Source: Sinorhizobium americanum
GTDB taxonomy: Bacteria; Pseudomonadota; Alphaproteobacteria; Rhizobiales; Rhizobiaceae
Length of the DNA: 64,000 nt
Reading direction: 5' to 3'
Assembly (NCBI RefSeq): GCF_001651855.1
Contig: NZ_LNQC01000062.1
Coordinates: forward strand, 1-64,000
The notes beneath the pieces are model-generated. The model saw only the letters and a list, made by a program, of their open reading frames with translations, did no database searches and was not told the DNA's origin. Shown here piece after piece: positions 1 to 9,441 of this stretch. The translations under genes and the position numbers were made by a program. Position 1 is the stretch's first letter. Each line of letters opens with the position of its first letter.

Positions 1-486
1 GCCGCCGTCGACCTCGCGGGTGACATTGACCTTGCCATCACCGAGCTCGACCTTGGAGGCGAAGGTGCCCTGGGCCCAGCCGAGCAGCGCCGACAGCATC
101 TGGCCGGTCTGATTGCTGTCATCGTCGATCGCCTGCTTGCCGACGATGATCAGCCCCGGCTGTTCGGCTTCGGCAACGCCCTTGACGATCTTGGCGACAG
201 TGAGCGGCTCGACCTGGTCCTCGGTCTCGACGAGGATTGCCCGGTCGGCACCCATGGCGAGCGCGGTCCGTAGCGTCTCCTCGGCCTTGGCCGGGCCGAT
301 CGACACGACGACAACTTCACTCGCCTTGCCGGCTTCCTTCAAGCGCAAAGCTTCTTCGACCGAGATCTCGTCGAACGGGTTCATCGACATCTTCACATTG
401 GCAAGCTCGACGCCCGAACCGTCCGCCTTCACACGGATCTTGACGTTAAAGTCGACGACCCGCTTAACAGTGACCAAGATTTTCAT
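1..486 (-). CDS. etfB: Electron transfer flavoprotein beta subunit, 3' end cut by the window
   Basis: The reading frame runs from an ATG at 486 off the left edge, giving 162 codons of an EtfB/FixA-type protein that begins [26 protein letters not shown] stands just before the start. Typical EtfB features are visible: the N-terminal VTVKRV strand, the MNPFDE segment, [13 protein letters not shown], and [14 protein letters not shown], the AMP/FAD-contact loop. In the family it pairs with EtfA and carries electrons from a flavoprotein dehydrogenase to ETF-quinone oxidoreductase. It lies 43 bp downstream of the cupin and StcD-type demethylase on the same strand, so it probably takes electrons from that demethylase. 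The etfA partner would lie outside the window. Confidence 0.9.
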   Translation of the reverse strand, partial: MKILVTVKRVVDFNVKIRVKADGSGVELANVKMSMNPFDEISVEEALRLKEAGKASEVVVVSIGPAKAEETLRTALAMGADRAILVETEDQVEPLTVAKIVKGVAEAEQPGLIIVGKQAIDDDSNQTGQMLSALLGWAQGTFASKVELGDGKVNVTREVDGG

Positions 487-529
487 GCTGGTTTTCCTAG
501 TTCATTGAGATGCTCTAGCTGAGGACTTG

Positions 530-1132
530 CTAAGCCGGCCCGTTCGCCAGCAGCACCCAGAAGGCAAAGAGCGGTGTGCCGACCGAGCGCATGGCGTGCC
601 GGATTCCCGGCTCGTTGTAGAAGGAGCCGCCGACGCCCGGCGAGAACCAGGCGCCCTGCCCCTGCCGGAATTCTCCCTCCGACAGGACGAGGTAGACTTC
701 CTCGGGCGCGTGGTCATGGTCGGGATAGCGGACGTCGGGCGCCATGAGGGTGACGCCGAACCACAGGTCCCGCCGCTCCTCTAGCCCCCCGGGACCGATG
801 ATCATCGCATTGGCGTGGCCCTCGAAGAAATTCTCGCTCTCGGAGCCGTCATAATTTGTCCGGCGCCGCCAACCGAGCAGCGGTTCGATCGCCTTGAACC
901 GATCGACCAGGCGGCGGAGCGGCTGGTGTTGCGTCTCGATGGCGAGCGCCGCGTCGAGGTGGAAGCACACCGGCAGCCTGCTTCCGGGGCCGGGTCTTTG
1001 CGCACCCGGCACTTCAAGCGCAGAAAAGATCTGCGCGATCGACCGGCGCGATGCGGGAGCCTGCGCGAACTGGTCGAATGCCGCGGAGGCGGCGTCGACG
1101 AATAACTGAAGGGCTTCGCTCCGAGCTGTCAT
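530..1132 (-). CDS. DddQ/DddL-like cupin, candidate DMSP lyase
   Basis: A 200-residue single-domain cupin with GAGGGAA before its ATG. Metal and catalytic residues can be picked out: Tyr136, His139, His141, Glu145, Tyr147 and His179. The spacing of Tyr136, His141, Glu145, Tyr147 and His179 matches, as I recall it, Tyr120/His125/Glu129/Tyr131/His163 of the DMSP lyase DddQ, and the length is right for that family. Such enzymes cleave dimethylsulfoniopropionate to acrylate and dimethyl sulfide. It sits between stcD and etfB in one probable operon, so a related job on a betaine-like compound is equally possible. Cupin fold: sure. DMSP cleavage: inferred from residue spacing only. Confidence 0.72.
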   Translation of the reverse strand: MTARSEALQLFVDAASAAFDQFAQAPASRRSIAQIFSALEVPGAQRPGPGSRLPVCFHLDAALAIETQHQPLRRLVDRFKAIEPLLGWRRRTNYDGSESENFFEGHANAMIIGPGGLEERRDLWFGVTLMAPDVRYPDHDHAPEEVYLVLSEGEFRQGQGAWFSPGVGGSFYNEPGIRHAMRSVGTPLFAFWVLLANGPA

Positions 1133-1185
1133 TGCGGTTCCCTCGTAGGACCAGCAGGCCGCTCCCGGCGACCCCCGGCCCGGTT

Positions 1186-3222
1186 TCAGATGTCCTTGAG
1201 AAGGCGAAGCGCGTCGTAGATCGCGGCGTGCGTGTTGCGCGCCGAGACCGCATCGCCGATTCGGAAGAGCTGGAACTTGCCGTCGGCATTGCGCCAGACG
1301 GTTTGCGGTCTGCCGTCGATCAGCTGGTCGTGGGAAATCTCGCCGAGATTGCTCGAGGCGGGCTTCAGCTCAAAATAGAGCTCGTCGAGCGGAATGGTGC
1401 CGTGGTTGATGACGACCTGGTCAAATGTCCGCTGCTTATTGACGCCGCCGTAATCGCTGCCGACATGGGCAACAAGCTGATTGCCGTTCTTCTCGACCGA
1501 TTCCAGACGGTAGGTGACGGTGAAGGTCACATCGAGCTTCTGCAGCGAGCGCATGTAGGGAACGAGGTTCATGGCCATGACTTCCGGTGCGAAGGAGCGG
1601 TCGGGCGTCATGATCTCGACCTTGGCGCCGGCATTGGCGAGAAATTCGGCGGCCTGCAGGCCGGAATGGTCGCCGGCGTCGTCGAAGATCAGCACATTGC
1701 TGCCCGGCTTGACGTCGCCGGAGATAATGTCCCAGGCGGAAACCACCAGCTCATTGCCCTTTGACAGAATTTCAGTGTGGGGCATGCCGCCGGTCGCGAT
1801 GATGACAACATCCGGGTTTTCCGCCTGAACGGTTTCCGTTTCCGCCCAGGTGTTGAAGTGGAAGGTGACGCCGAGCTTCTCGCATTGGCTCATGCGCCAG
1901 TCGATGATGCTGATCATCTCACGGCGACGTTCGCTTTGGGCCGTCAGCCGGATCTGTCCGCCGGGATCATTCGCCGCCTCGAAGACGACGACGTCATGGC
2001 CGCGCTCGCCGGCGACACGCGCTGCCTCCAGGCCGGCCGGCCCGGCACCGACGATAACCACCTTCTTGCGACGGTCCGCCTTGGCGATCGTGTGCGGCAT
2101 CGTCAGCTCGCGCCCCGTCGCCGCATTGTGGATGCAATAGGCGGCGCCGCCCTGATAGATGCGATCGAGACAGTAGTTCGCGCCGACGCAGGGGCGAATG
2201 TCGTCCTCCCGCTTCTCGATGATCTTCCGGACGATATGCGGGTCGGTCATGTGGGCGCGGGTCATCCCCACCATGTCCACCTTGCCGGAGGCGATCGCAT
2301 GGCGGGCAGTCGCCACATCCGGGATCTTCGCCGCATGGAAGGTCGGAAACTTGGTCGCGGCACGGATCTCGCCGGCGAAATCGAGATGCGGCGAATTGGC
2401 CATGCCCTGGATCGGGATCACGTCGGTGAGGCCGGCGTCGGTATCGATATGGCCGCGGATGACATTCAGGTAATCGATGAGGCCGCTTTCCTTGAGGCGC
2501 TTCGAGATTTCCAGACCTTCCTCCCTGCCCGTCCCGCCGGGAAGACATTCGTCGGCCGTGTAGCGCACGCCGAGGATGAAATCGTCCCCGACTCGGGTGC
2601 GGATCGCCTTCAGGACGTCGAAACAGAAGCGCATGCGGTTGTCGAGCGAGCCGCCGTAAGGACCATCGAGATCGTTCGTCAGCGGCGAATTGAACTGATC
2701 GATGAGGTGACCGTAGGCCTCGAGTTCGACGCCGTCCATGCCGCCCGCCTTCATGCGCTCGGCTGCATCGGCGAAATCCTTGATGATCCGCTCGATGTCC
2801 CAGTCCTCGATCTTCTTCGGAAAGGCGCGGTGCGAGGCTTCGCGGTGATGCGATGGGGCGACGACCGGCAGCCACTCACCCTTGTCCCACCGTGTACGGC
2901 GACCGAGATGGGTGAGCTGGATCATGATCGCCGCGCCTTCCTCGTGCACGGCGTCGGTCATCTCCCTGATCCAAGGGACAATCTCGTCCTTGTAGGCGAG
3001 CAGGTTGTTGAACACCGGCGGACTGTCCTTCGAGACGGCCGCGGATCCGGCGGTCATCGTCATCGCCACTCCACCCTTCGCGCGCTCCACGGTGTAGGCG
3101 CGATAGCGCTCCTTCGGCATGCCATCTTCCGGATAGGCGGGCTCGTGCGCGGTCACGATGATGCGGTTGCGTAGCGTCAGGTGCTTGAGCTGATAGGGCT
3201 GAAGGAGGGGATCGTTCGACAT
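1186..3222 (-). CDS. stcD: N-methylproline/dimethylglycine demethylase-like flavoenzyme (StcD/DgcA/TMADH family)
   Basis: A 678-residue protein with the trimethylamine-dehydrogenase layout: an N-terminal old-yellow-enzyme FMN barrel (about 1-340), an iron-sulfur segment (345-363), and a C-terminal FAD/NAD-type Rossmann region starting at VVIVGAGPAGLEAARVAGE (about 388). Relatives oxidatively remove N-methyl groups (dimethylglycine, N-methylproline) and pass electrons to an ETF, which fits etfB downstream. In the cluster, Cys345, Cys351 and Cys363 are present but the expected second ligand is Ala348. Gap to the cupin is 53 bp. The substrate is inferred from the neighbouring Rieske demethylase and betaine transporter; dimethylglycine remains possible. 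Confidence 0.78.
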   Translation of the reverse strand: MSNDPLLQPYQLKHLTLRNRIIVTAHEPAYPEDGMPKERYRAYTVERAKGGVAMTMTAGSAAVSKDSPPVFNNLLAYKDEIVPWIREMTDAVHEEGAAIMIQLTHLGRRTRWDKGEWLPVVAPSHHREASHRAFPKKIEDWDIERIIKDFADAAERMKAGGMDGVELEAYGHLIDQFNSPLTNDLDGPYGGSLDNRMRFCFDVLKAIRTRVGDDFILGVRYTADECLPGGTGREEGLEISKRLKESGLIDYLNVIRGHIDTDAGLTDVIPIQGMANSPHLDFAGEIRAATKFPTFHAAKIPDVATARHAIASGKVDMVGMTRAHMTDPHIVRKIIEKREDDIRPCVGANYCLDRIYQGGAAYCIHNAATGRELTMPHTIAKADRRKKVVIVGAGPAGLEAARVAGERGHDVVVFEAANDPGGQIRLTAQSERRREMISIIDWRMSQCEKLGVTFHFNTWAETETVQAENPDVVIIATGGMPHTEILSKGNELVVSAWDIISGDVKPGSNVLIFDDAGDHSGLQAAEFLANAGAKVEIMTPDRSFAPEVMAMNLVPYMRSLQKLDVTFTVTYRLESVEKNGNQLVAHVGSDYGGVNKQRTFDQVVINHGTIPLDELYFELKPASSNLGEISHDQLIDGRPQTVWRNADGKFQLFRIGDAVSARNTHAAIYDALRLLKDI

Positions 3223-3269
3223 CTGCCGGGCTCCGGTCTAGAAAATTCACCTCGAACGCTACGCGAGAA

Positions 3270-3341
3270 TGTACATAGGTGTCAACATGGAAAACAATCA
3301 AGTCATCGATGTTGACATACATGTACATTTTTCTTGTACAT
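3270..3341. promoter_or_regulatory. Divergent promoter with 19-bp inverted repeat, probable TetR operator
   Basis: Between stcD and the tetR gene, TGTACATAGGTGTCAACAT at 3270-3288 is matched in inverted orientation by ATGTTGACATACATGTACA at 3309-3327 (16 of 19 pairs). Another TGTACA copy follows at 3335-3340. Each arm contains a TTGACA -35-like hexamer (3312-3317 on +, 3280-3285 on -), so a bound dimer would block both promoters. The regulator is inferred to be the adjacent TetR protein. Confidence 0.65.
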
Positions 3342-3368
3342 CCTCTCACAATTTGCTAGGAGTTACCC

Positions 3369-3998
3369 ATGGAGCAGGTCTCAAACGATAGCGGCTGGCG
3401 CGGATCGCAGGAGGGGTGGCTGGAAGCGGCCTACGAATCCCTGCTGGAAGCGGGGGTAGATTCGGTAAAGATCCTGCCATTGGCGAAGAGGCTCAATCTC
3501 TCGAGGACAAGCTTCTATTGGTTCTTCAAGGATCGGGAAGAACTGCTGGCCGCGCTCATCGGTCGGTGGCGGGACAGGAACACCGGCAACATCCTCAAGC
3601 AATCAGAGGCCTATGCGGAATCTCTCGCCGAAGCGATGCTCAACGTCTTCGATTGCTGGCTGAACAAGGAGCTGTTCGACTCCAAGTTCGAGTTTGCCGT
3701 GCGCAGCTGGGCACTCCAGTCGGACGAGATCCTGGCCGAGGTTCAGAAAGCCGACCAGGTCCGGCTGGAAGCCCTCAAACGGATGTTCATGCGTTTCGGT
3801 CATTCGGAGATCACCGCCGACGTTCGCGCCCGCACCACCTACCTGGTTCAGATCGGCTACATCTCGATGCAGACGCAAGAAGATGTCGCGCTTCGTATGA
3901 AGCGCATCCCCGAGTATATTGCGATCTATACGGGCCAGGTGCCGGAGCAACGGGAGCTCGACCGCTTCTTTTCGCGGCACGGCTACAAGCCAACTTAA
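3369..3998 (+). CDS. TetR/AcrR-family transcriptional regulator
   Basis: A 209-residue regulator with AGGAG upstream of its ATG. The N-terminal helix-turn-helix is clear (about residues 20-62: LPLAKRLNLSRTSFYWFFKD, then REELLAALI); the rest is a helical ligand domain. It is transcribed away from the stcD operon across a shared palindromic control region and lies 14 bp ahead of the P5C-reductase homologue, so it probably represses both units and itself. The inducer may be a proline betaine or a breakdown product, which cannot be read from sequence. Confidence 0.88.
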   Translation: MEQVSNDSGWRGSQEGWLEAAYESLLEAGVDSVKILPLAKRLNLSRTSFYWFFKDREELLAALIGRWRDRNTGNILKQSEAYAESLAEAMLNVFDCWLNKELFDSKFEFAVRSWALQSDEILAEVQKADQVRLEALKRMFMRFGHSEITADVRARTTYLVQIGYISMQTQEDVALRMKRIPEYIAIYTGQVPEQRELDRFFSRHGYKPT

Positions 3999-4012
3999 GA
4001 GGACAACCGGCG

Positions 4013-4807
4013 ATGGGCGACCCGTTGAAGATTGGCATAATCGGCGGAGGCGGTTGGCTCGGCGGCGCCATTGCCGCTTCGATCCTCGATGCTGGTCTGG
4101 TGCAGCCGCGCGATCTTTCCCTCTCCTATCGCCGCGAGCAACCGCACCGCTTTGCCGGTTCCTTCTGGACCACCGATAGTCAGCGGCTGGCCGATCGCTC
4201 GGACGTTATCATTGTTTCGGTCCGACCCGCTGACTGGCAGCCACTCGCGGTTAATGCCGGGGGCAAGCTTGTGATCTCCGTCATGGCGGGAATTCGTTTG
4301 CGCGAGCTGGCCAAACACCACAATACGGACCGAGTTGTCCGCAGCTTGCCCAACGCGGCGGCTGAGGTCGGCAAGTCCTATACACCGTGGATCGGCTCGG
4401 AAGGCGTGAACGATCAAGACCGCGCCATCGTCCGCGCAACCTTCGACGCCTGCGGTGCGCAGGACGAGGTCGCGAGCGAAAACGACATCGACTACCTGAC
4501 GGGCCTTTCCGGGTCCGGGCCGGCCTTCCCGGCTCTTTTGGCCGACGCCATGATGCGCGACGCGGTGTCGCGCGGCATCACACCGGATGTCGCCCGACGG
4601 GCGGTAACCGCCGTGCTGGTCGGATCCGGGCGTCTCTTCGAGAAGAGCGGCGAGTGTCCTGCCTATACGGTCGAAGCCTTTGTCGGCTACCGCGGCACGA
4701 CCGCCGCAGCCATCGAAGCGATGCGCGACGCCGGCTTCGACGCTGCAGTGCGCGACGGACTCGCGGCCGCATTTCAGAAATCGGTCGACATGGGGAATTC
4801 CTCCTGA
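4013..4807 (+). CDS. Pyrroline-5-carboxylate reductase family protein
   Basis: 264 residues, ATG at 4013 with AAGAGGAC just upstream. The N-terminal Rossmann motif GIIGGGGWLGGAIAAS (about 8-23) and the C-terminal ProC signature YLTGLSGSGPAF are both present; the length fits ProC. Family members reduce delta1-pyrroline-5-carboxylate to proline with NADPH. As the second gene of a unit starting with tetR and followed 70 bp later by proX, it is probably specialised for pyrroline intermediates of betaine or hydroxyproline breakdown rather than housekeeping proline synthesis. That specialisation is inference. Confidence 0.82.
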   Translation: MGDPLKIGIIGGGGWLGGAIAASILDAGLVQPRDLSLSYRREQPHRFAGSFWTTDSQRLADRSDVIIVSVRPADWQPLAVNAGGKLVISVMAGIRLRELAKHHNTDRVVRSLPNAAAEVGKSYTPWIGSEGVNDQDRAIVRATFDACGAQDEVASENDIDYLTGLSGSGPAFPALLADAMMRDAVSRGITPDVARRAVTAVLVGSGRLFEKSGECPAYTVEAFVGYRGTTAAAIEAMRDAGFDAAVRDGLAAAFQKSVDMGNSS

Positions 4808-4877
4808 ACCGATCGAAGCTGGCGATCGCGGCAGGTCAGCTCCACTAACATATGCCGCCAAAACAAGGGGAACGACA

Positions 4878-5879
4878 ATGAAGTACTTACTTGCATCAAC
4901 ATGCCTCATGCTTGGCGCACTGGGAGGCGCGTCCGTCGCGAGCGCCGCGGAATGCGGATCGCTGACCATCGCGAGCATGAACTGGCAAAGCGCGGAAGTG
5001 CTTTCCAACCTCGACAAGATCATTTTGAACGAGGGTTATGGCTGCGAAGCCGAAATCACCATTGGCGACACCGTCCCGACGATCACCTCCATGGCGGAAA
5101 AGGGCGAGCCCGATATCGCGCCGGAGGCGTGGATCGATCTGCTGCCGGACGTCGTCAAGAAAGGAACGGAAGAAGGCCGCATCATCAAGGTCGGTTCTCC
5201 CCTGCCCGATGGCGGCGTGCAAGGCTGGTGGATCCCCAAATATTTCGCTGATGCCCATCCGGACATCAAGACGATTCCGGACATGTTGAAGCACCCGGAA
5301 CTGTTTCCCGATCCGGAAGACCCCAGCAAGGGCGCGATCTTCAATGGGCCTCAGGGCTGGGGCGGCACCGTCGTCACCTCGCAGCTCTATAAGGCGTTCG
5401 ATGCCGAGAAAGCCGGCTTCAAGCTCGTCGACACCGGCTCTGCCGCCGGCCTGGACGGCTCCATCGCCAAGGCATACGAGGGCAAGAAAGCCTGGGTCGG
5501 CTATTATTGGGCGCCAACAGCGCTCATCGGCAAATATCCGATGGTCAAGCTCGAATACGGCGTTGCGGAAGACGCGGCGGAGTGGAAGCGGTGCATTACC
5601 GTGGCCGATTGCCCGGACCCGAAGCCGAGTGCCTGGCCGGTCGACACCATTGTGACGCTGGTGGCCAAGCCCTTCTCCGAGAAGGCCGGCCCCGAGGTCA
5701 TGGACTACCTGAACAAGCGCTCCTGGAGCAATGACACCGTCAGCAAGCTTATGGCCTGGATGACGGACAACCAGGCGAGCGGCGAAGAAGGTGCCAAGCA
5801 CTTCCTCGAAGAAAACGAGGACGTCTGGACGAAGTGGGTGACGCCGGAAGCCGCCGAAAAGATCAAGGCGGCGCTTTAA
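4878..5879 (+). CDS. proX: Glycine/proline betaine ABC transporter substrate-binding protein
   Basis: A 333-residue OpuAC-type binding protein with a signal peptide (about 1-24, cleavage after ASA). Features of the betaine-binding fold include Trp36 in the MNWQSAEV segment, PEAWIDLL, VQGWWIPKYF and YYWAPTAL, which supply aromatic side chains for a quaternary-ammonium cage. Cys pairs near 26/52 and at KRC/ADC could form disulfides in the periplasm. It is followed by its permease and ATPase, giving a complete importer. The preceding ORF in the same frame has only a weak TTG start inside the upstream gene, so the ATG after AAGGGGAAC is preferred. Confidence 0.92.
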   Translation: MKYLLASTCLMLGALGGASVASAAECGSLTIASMNWQSAEVLSNLDKIILNEGYGCEAEITIGDTVPTITSMAEKGEPDIAPEAWIDLLPDVVKKGTEEGRIIKVGSPLPDGGVQGWWIPKYFADAHPDIKTIPDMLKHPELFPDPEDPSKGAIFNGPQGWGGTVVTSQLYKAFDAEKAGFKLVDTGSAAGLDGSIAKAYEGKKAWVGYYWAPTALIGKYPMVKLEYGVAEDAAEWKRCITVADCPDPKPSAWPVDTIVTLVAKPFSEKAGPEVMDYLNKRSWSNDTVSKLMAWMTDNQASGEEGAKHFLEENEDVWTKWVTPEAAEKIKAAL

Positions 5880-5974
5880 GTCAACTGACTGGTGGGCGCG
5901 CCAAGGCGCGCCCATTCCACAGCCGAAAAATAGAAAAAGACTTAAGCACCGGCTTCTTTGAAAAGGGGAACGGA

Positions 5975-6854
5975 ATGGACTGGTTTTTCAAATTTCCGCA
6001 CATGAACGACGACTCCCTGCGCAACCTGAAGAAGGTCATCGACGAGGGTTTCCGGGCGTTCACACGCGCCTATGGCGATGCCATCGAGGGTCTCTTCGCG
6101 CCCTTGCAGCACTTCCTCATCGCCGCCGAACGCTTCATGACGAAGACGCCCTGGCCCATAATTATGCTGATCATCCTGGCGATTGCCTGGGGTGCGAGCC
6201 GGAGCTGGAAGGTGGTCGCCGGCTGTCTCGTCACGCTGCTGGCCATCGGCTATTTCGACATGTGGGACGACACGATGCGGACGGTCTCGATGATCTTCGT
6301 CTGCACCGTGCTGTCGATCGCCATCGGCATCCCGACTGGCATCCTGATGTCCCGTTCCGACCGCATGCAGCGGGTCGTGAACCCGGTGCTCGACGTCATG
6401 CAGACGATGCCGAGCTTCGTCTATCTGATCCCCGTCGTGATGCTGCTCGGCATCGGCAAGGTGCCCGGCCTGATCGCCGTGGTCATCTACGCCATCCCAC
6501 CGATGATCCGGCTCACCGATCTCGGCATCCGCCTCGTCGACAAGGACGTCCTCGAGGCGGCCGACGCCTTCGGCTCGTCGAGTTGGCAGAAGCTGAAGAA
6601 CGTGCAGCTGCCGCTGGCACTGCCGACGATCATGGCCGGCATCAACCAGACGATCATGATGGCGCTGGCGATGGTGGTCATCGCCTCGATGATCGGCGTC
6701 CAGGGTCTCGGCCAGCCGGTGCTGAAGGCGATCGCCAACCAGTATTTCACGCTCGGCATCTTCAATGGCCTTGCCATCGTCGGCATCGCCATCATCTTCG
6801 ATCGAGTCAGCCAGGCCTATGGCAAGCGGCTGCAGAAGCACCGGGAGGTCGTCC

Positions 6855-6862
<8 letters not shown>
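5975..6862 (+). CDS. proW: Glycine/proline betaine ABC transporter permease
   Basis: 295 residues with a preceding AAAAGGGGAA. It has an N-terminal cytoplasmic stretch (about 1-48) and then roughly seven hydrophobic segments. The permease coupling loop is seen at EAADAFGSSSWQKLKNVQLP, the EAA motif that contacts the ATPase, and the PSFVYLIPVVMLLGIGK stretch is typical of ProW/OpuAB permeases. It lies between proX and proV and overlaps proV by 8 bp, which suggests coupled translation. Confidence 0.92.
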
Positions 6863-7892
<1,030 letters not shown>

Positions 7893-7973
7893 CCCAGAAG
7901 ACCACGATGGTCGCGCATGACGCTCGCCGCGTCGAGTTGCATGCGCGGCCTTCGCTTTCCTTCAACGACGGGA

Positions 7974-8006
7974 CCGGTGTGCCGCAGGGACAGCGCGGCA
8001 CACCGG
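7974..8006 (+). terminator. Stem-loop after proXWV
   Basis: CCGGTGTGCCGC (7974-7985) and GCGGCACACCGG (7995-8006) pair perfectly over 12 bp with a 9-nt loop. A short T5 run follows about 15 nt later near 8021, so it is a weak intrinsic terminator or an mRNA-stabilising hairpin between proV and the next gene. Confidence 0.5.
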
Positions 8007-8057
8007 CAGGCCCCCTCCGCGTTTTTACGACGGAAGAAAACTGGATGGAGATGCAGG

Positions 8058-9059
8058 ATGTCGGATGACGTCACCCTCGGCTTGGCGGAAGCAGAAGAAC
8101 TCGCGAAACGCGCTTGCCTGGCCGCCGGCGCCACGGAACCCACCGCCCGCTCGCTCGTCGACGCAACCCTGTCGGCGGCGCTCTACGGCCCTCCCGCGCT
8201 CGGATTTCCGCACCTGGTGGATTATCTGAACAGCTTCCGCGAGGGGCGTATCAACTGCGATCCTGCACCGACGCTGCAACGCCCGTTTCCGGCATTCTTT
8301 GTTTCCGATGCGGACCGCGGTATCGCACAGCTCGGCTTCGATCGCGCTTTCAAGGATCTTGTCCGGGCGGTGCAAGAATTCGGGGTGGCCGTCTTCACGC
8401 AGACGAACAGCTACACCGCCGGTGAACTGGGCTACTTCGTGCGAAGACTCGCGGCGGAGGGGATTGTCGGAATCGCCGGGACGAACGCCAATGCAATGGT
8501 CGTCGCAAAGCCGGGCGGACCCGCCGTCTACAGCACCAATCCCCTGGCATTCGGCTTTCCGCTTGGAGATGGCTCGTTGCCGTTGATCATCGATCAGGCG
8601 TCGAGCGCGACCGCCTATGTCAACATCGTGGCAGCCGCCACCGAAGGCCGCTCCATCCCCGAGGGCTGGGCCGTCGACGAAAATGGGGTGGACACCCAGG
8701 ATGCCACGAAAGCACTCGCCGGTGCGCTCCTGCCCTTCGGTGGCCGCAAGGGAGCGAATGTCGCCTTGATGGTGGAAATGCTATCGGCGGGGCTCTCCGG
8801 CGGGCCGTGGTCACTGGACACGGCCGATTTCATGTCGGGGACGACGTCTCCAGCGGTCGGCTTGACAGTCGTCGCAATGATGCCGGGTCCCGCTGGCGAC
8901 GATCGTGTCCGACGTGCGCGCGAACAAGCTGCACGGCTCGAAGGGCACGGCGTGTTCGTGCCGGGAGTAAGCGGCATCGAATATCCGCGGCATCCGTCAG
9001 AGGGCCTTCGCATGCCGCGCAGCGTCCATGAAAATATCGTGAAGATCGCGGGCGCATGA
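8058..9059 (+). CDS. Ldh2/malate-dehydrogenase family oxidoreductase, probable delta1-pyrroline-2-carboxylate reductase
   Basis: 333 residues; the ATG at 8058 follows a GGAGATGCAGG stretch. The fold is the Ldh2/YiaK/DpkA family, with the catalytic-histidine-type segment near GFPHLVDYL, TQTNSYTAGELGYFVRRLA, AGTNANAMVVAKPGG and YSTNPLAFGFP. Family members include delta1-pyrroline-2-carboxylate/piperideine-2-carboxylate reductases. A trans-3-hydroxyproline dehydratase-type gene lies 3 kb away; its product, pyrroline-2-carboxylate, would be reduced by this enzyme to L-proline. Malate, lactate or ureidoglycolate dehydrogenase activity is possible but less supported by context. Confidence 0.82.
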   Translation: MSDDVTLGLAEAEELAKRACLAAGATEPTARSLVDATLSAALYGPPALGFPHLVDYLNSFREGRINCDPAPTLQRPFPAFFVSDADRGIAQLGFDRAFKDLVRAVQEFGVAVFTQTNSYTAGELGYFVRRLAAEGIVGIAGTNANAMVVAKPGGPAVYSTNPLAFGFPLGDGSLPLIIDQASSATAYVNIVAAATEGRSIPEGWAVDENGVDTQDATKALAGALLPFGGRKGANVALMVEMLSAGLSGGPWSLDTADFMSGTTSPAVGLTVVAMMPGPAGDDRVRRAREQAARLEGHGVFVPGVSGIEYPRHPSEGLRMPRSVHENIVKIAGA

Positions 9060-9112
9060 TCCCCCGGTTTAGCAGTCGGCCTTTTCAGTTTCATGCGACA
9101 AGGAATCAGGAA

Positions 9113-9313
9113 ATGAAAAACACGACGCGCTCCGGGAGCGGTAGTGAAGAAGGCTCGGATGAGCTGCTGCGGAACTACAGGCCGGTGGCCATAAAGGCCG
9201 TCCTGGCCGGGTGCGCCGTAAAGCGGGAGCCCCCGAACCCAGCGCCGCGCATTCCGAAGCCGTTCGGCCCTCTGCCGGACGGCTTCCATATGCCTCAGGA
9301 ACTCGACGACTAA
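9113..9313 (+). CDS. Small unknown protein (66 aa)
   Basis: ATG at 9113 preceded by AAGGAATCAGGA. The product starts MKNTTRSGSGSEEGSDE and ends in a proline-rich tail (PPNPAPRIPKPFGPLPDGF). There is no membrane segment and only one cysteine. It is 53 bp downstream of the reductase on the same strand. I recognise no family; it may be an unconserved short ORF. Confidence 0.4.
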   Translation: MKNTTRSGSGSEEGSDELLRNYRPVAIKAVLAGCAVKREPPNPAPRIPKPFGPLPDGFHMPQELDD

Positions 9314-9402
9314 AACGCGTCGACTCAAACGTTTCTTGCGCTGGCTTTGCGCATGGTGTTGTTCCGGTGCTTAGCACGTCCCGAAATTGCTACTTCGCTA
9401 TG

Positions 9403-9435
9403 AAAAGCGTGCGGGGCCCGGGAGCGCCCGCACGC
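9403..9435 (-). terminator. Intrinsic terminator of the orphan proX gene
   Basis: Read on the minus strand, GCGTGCGGG and CCCGCACGC (plus-strand arms 9407-9415 and 9427-9435) form a 9-bp stem followed by TTTTC. It begins 7 bp past the orphan proX stop codon. Confidence 0.7.
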
Positions 9436-9441
9436 AAACAT

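Noticed and set aside
3416-4012. N-terminal extension of the P5C-reductase frame through the tetR gene
   Set aside because: The extension is an out-of-frame reading of tetR; the reductase has its own ATG at 4013 with a ribosome-binding site.
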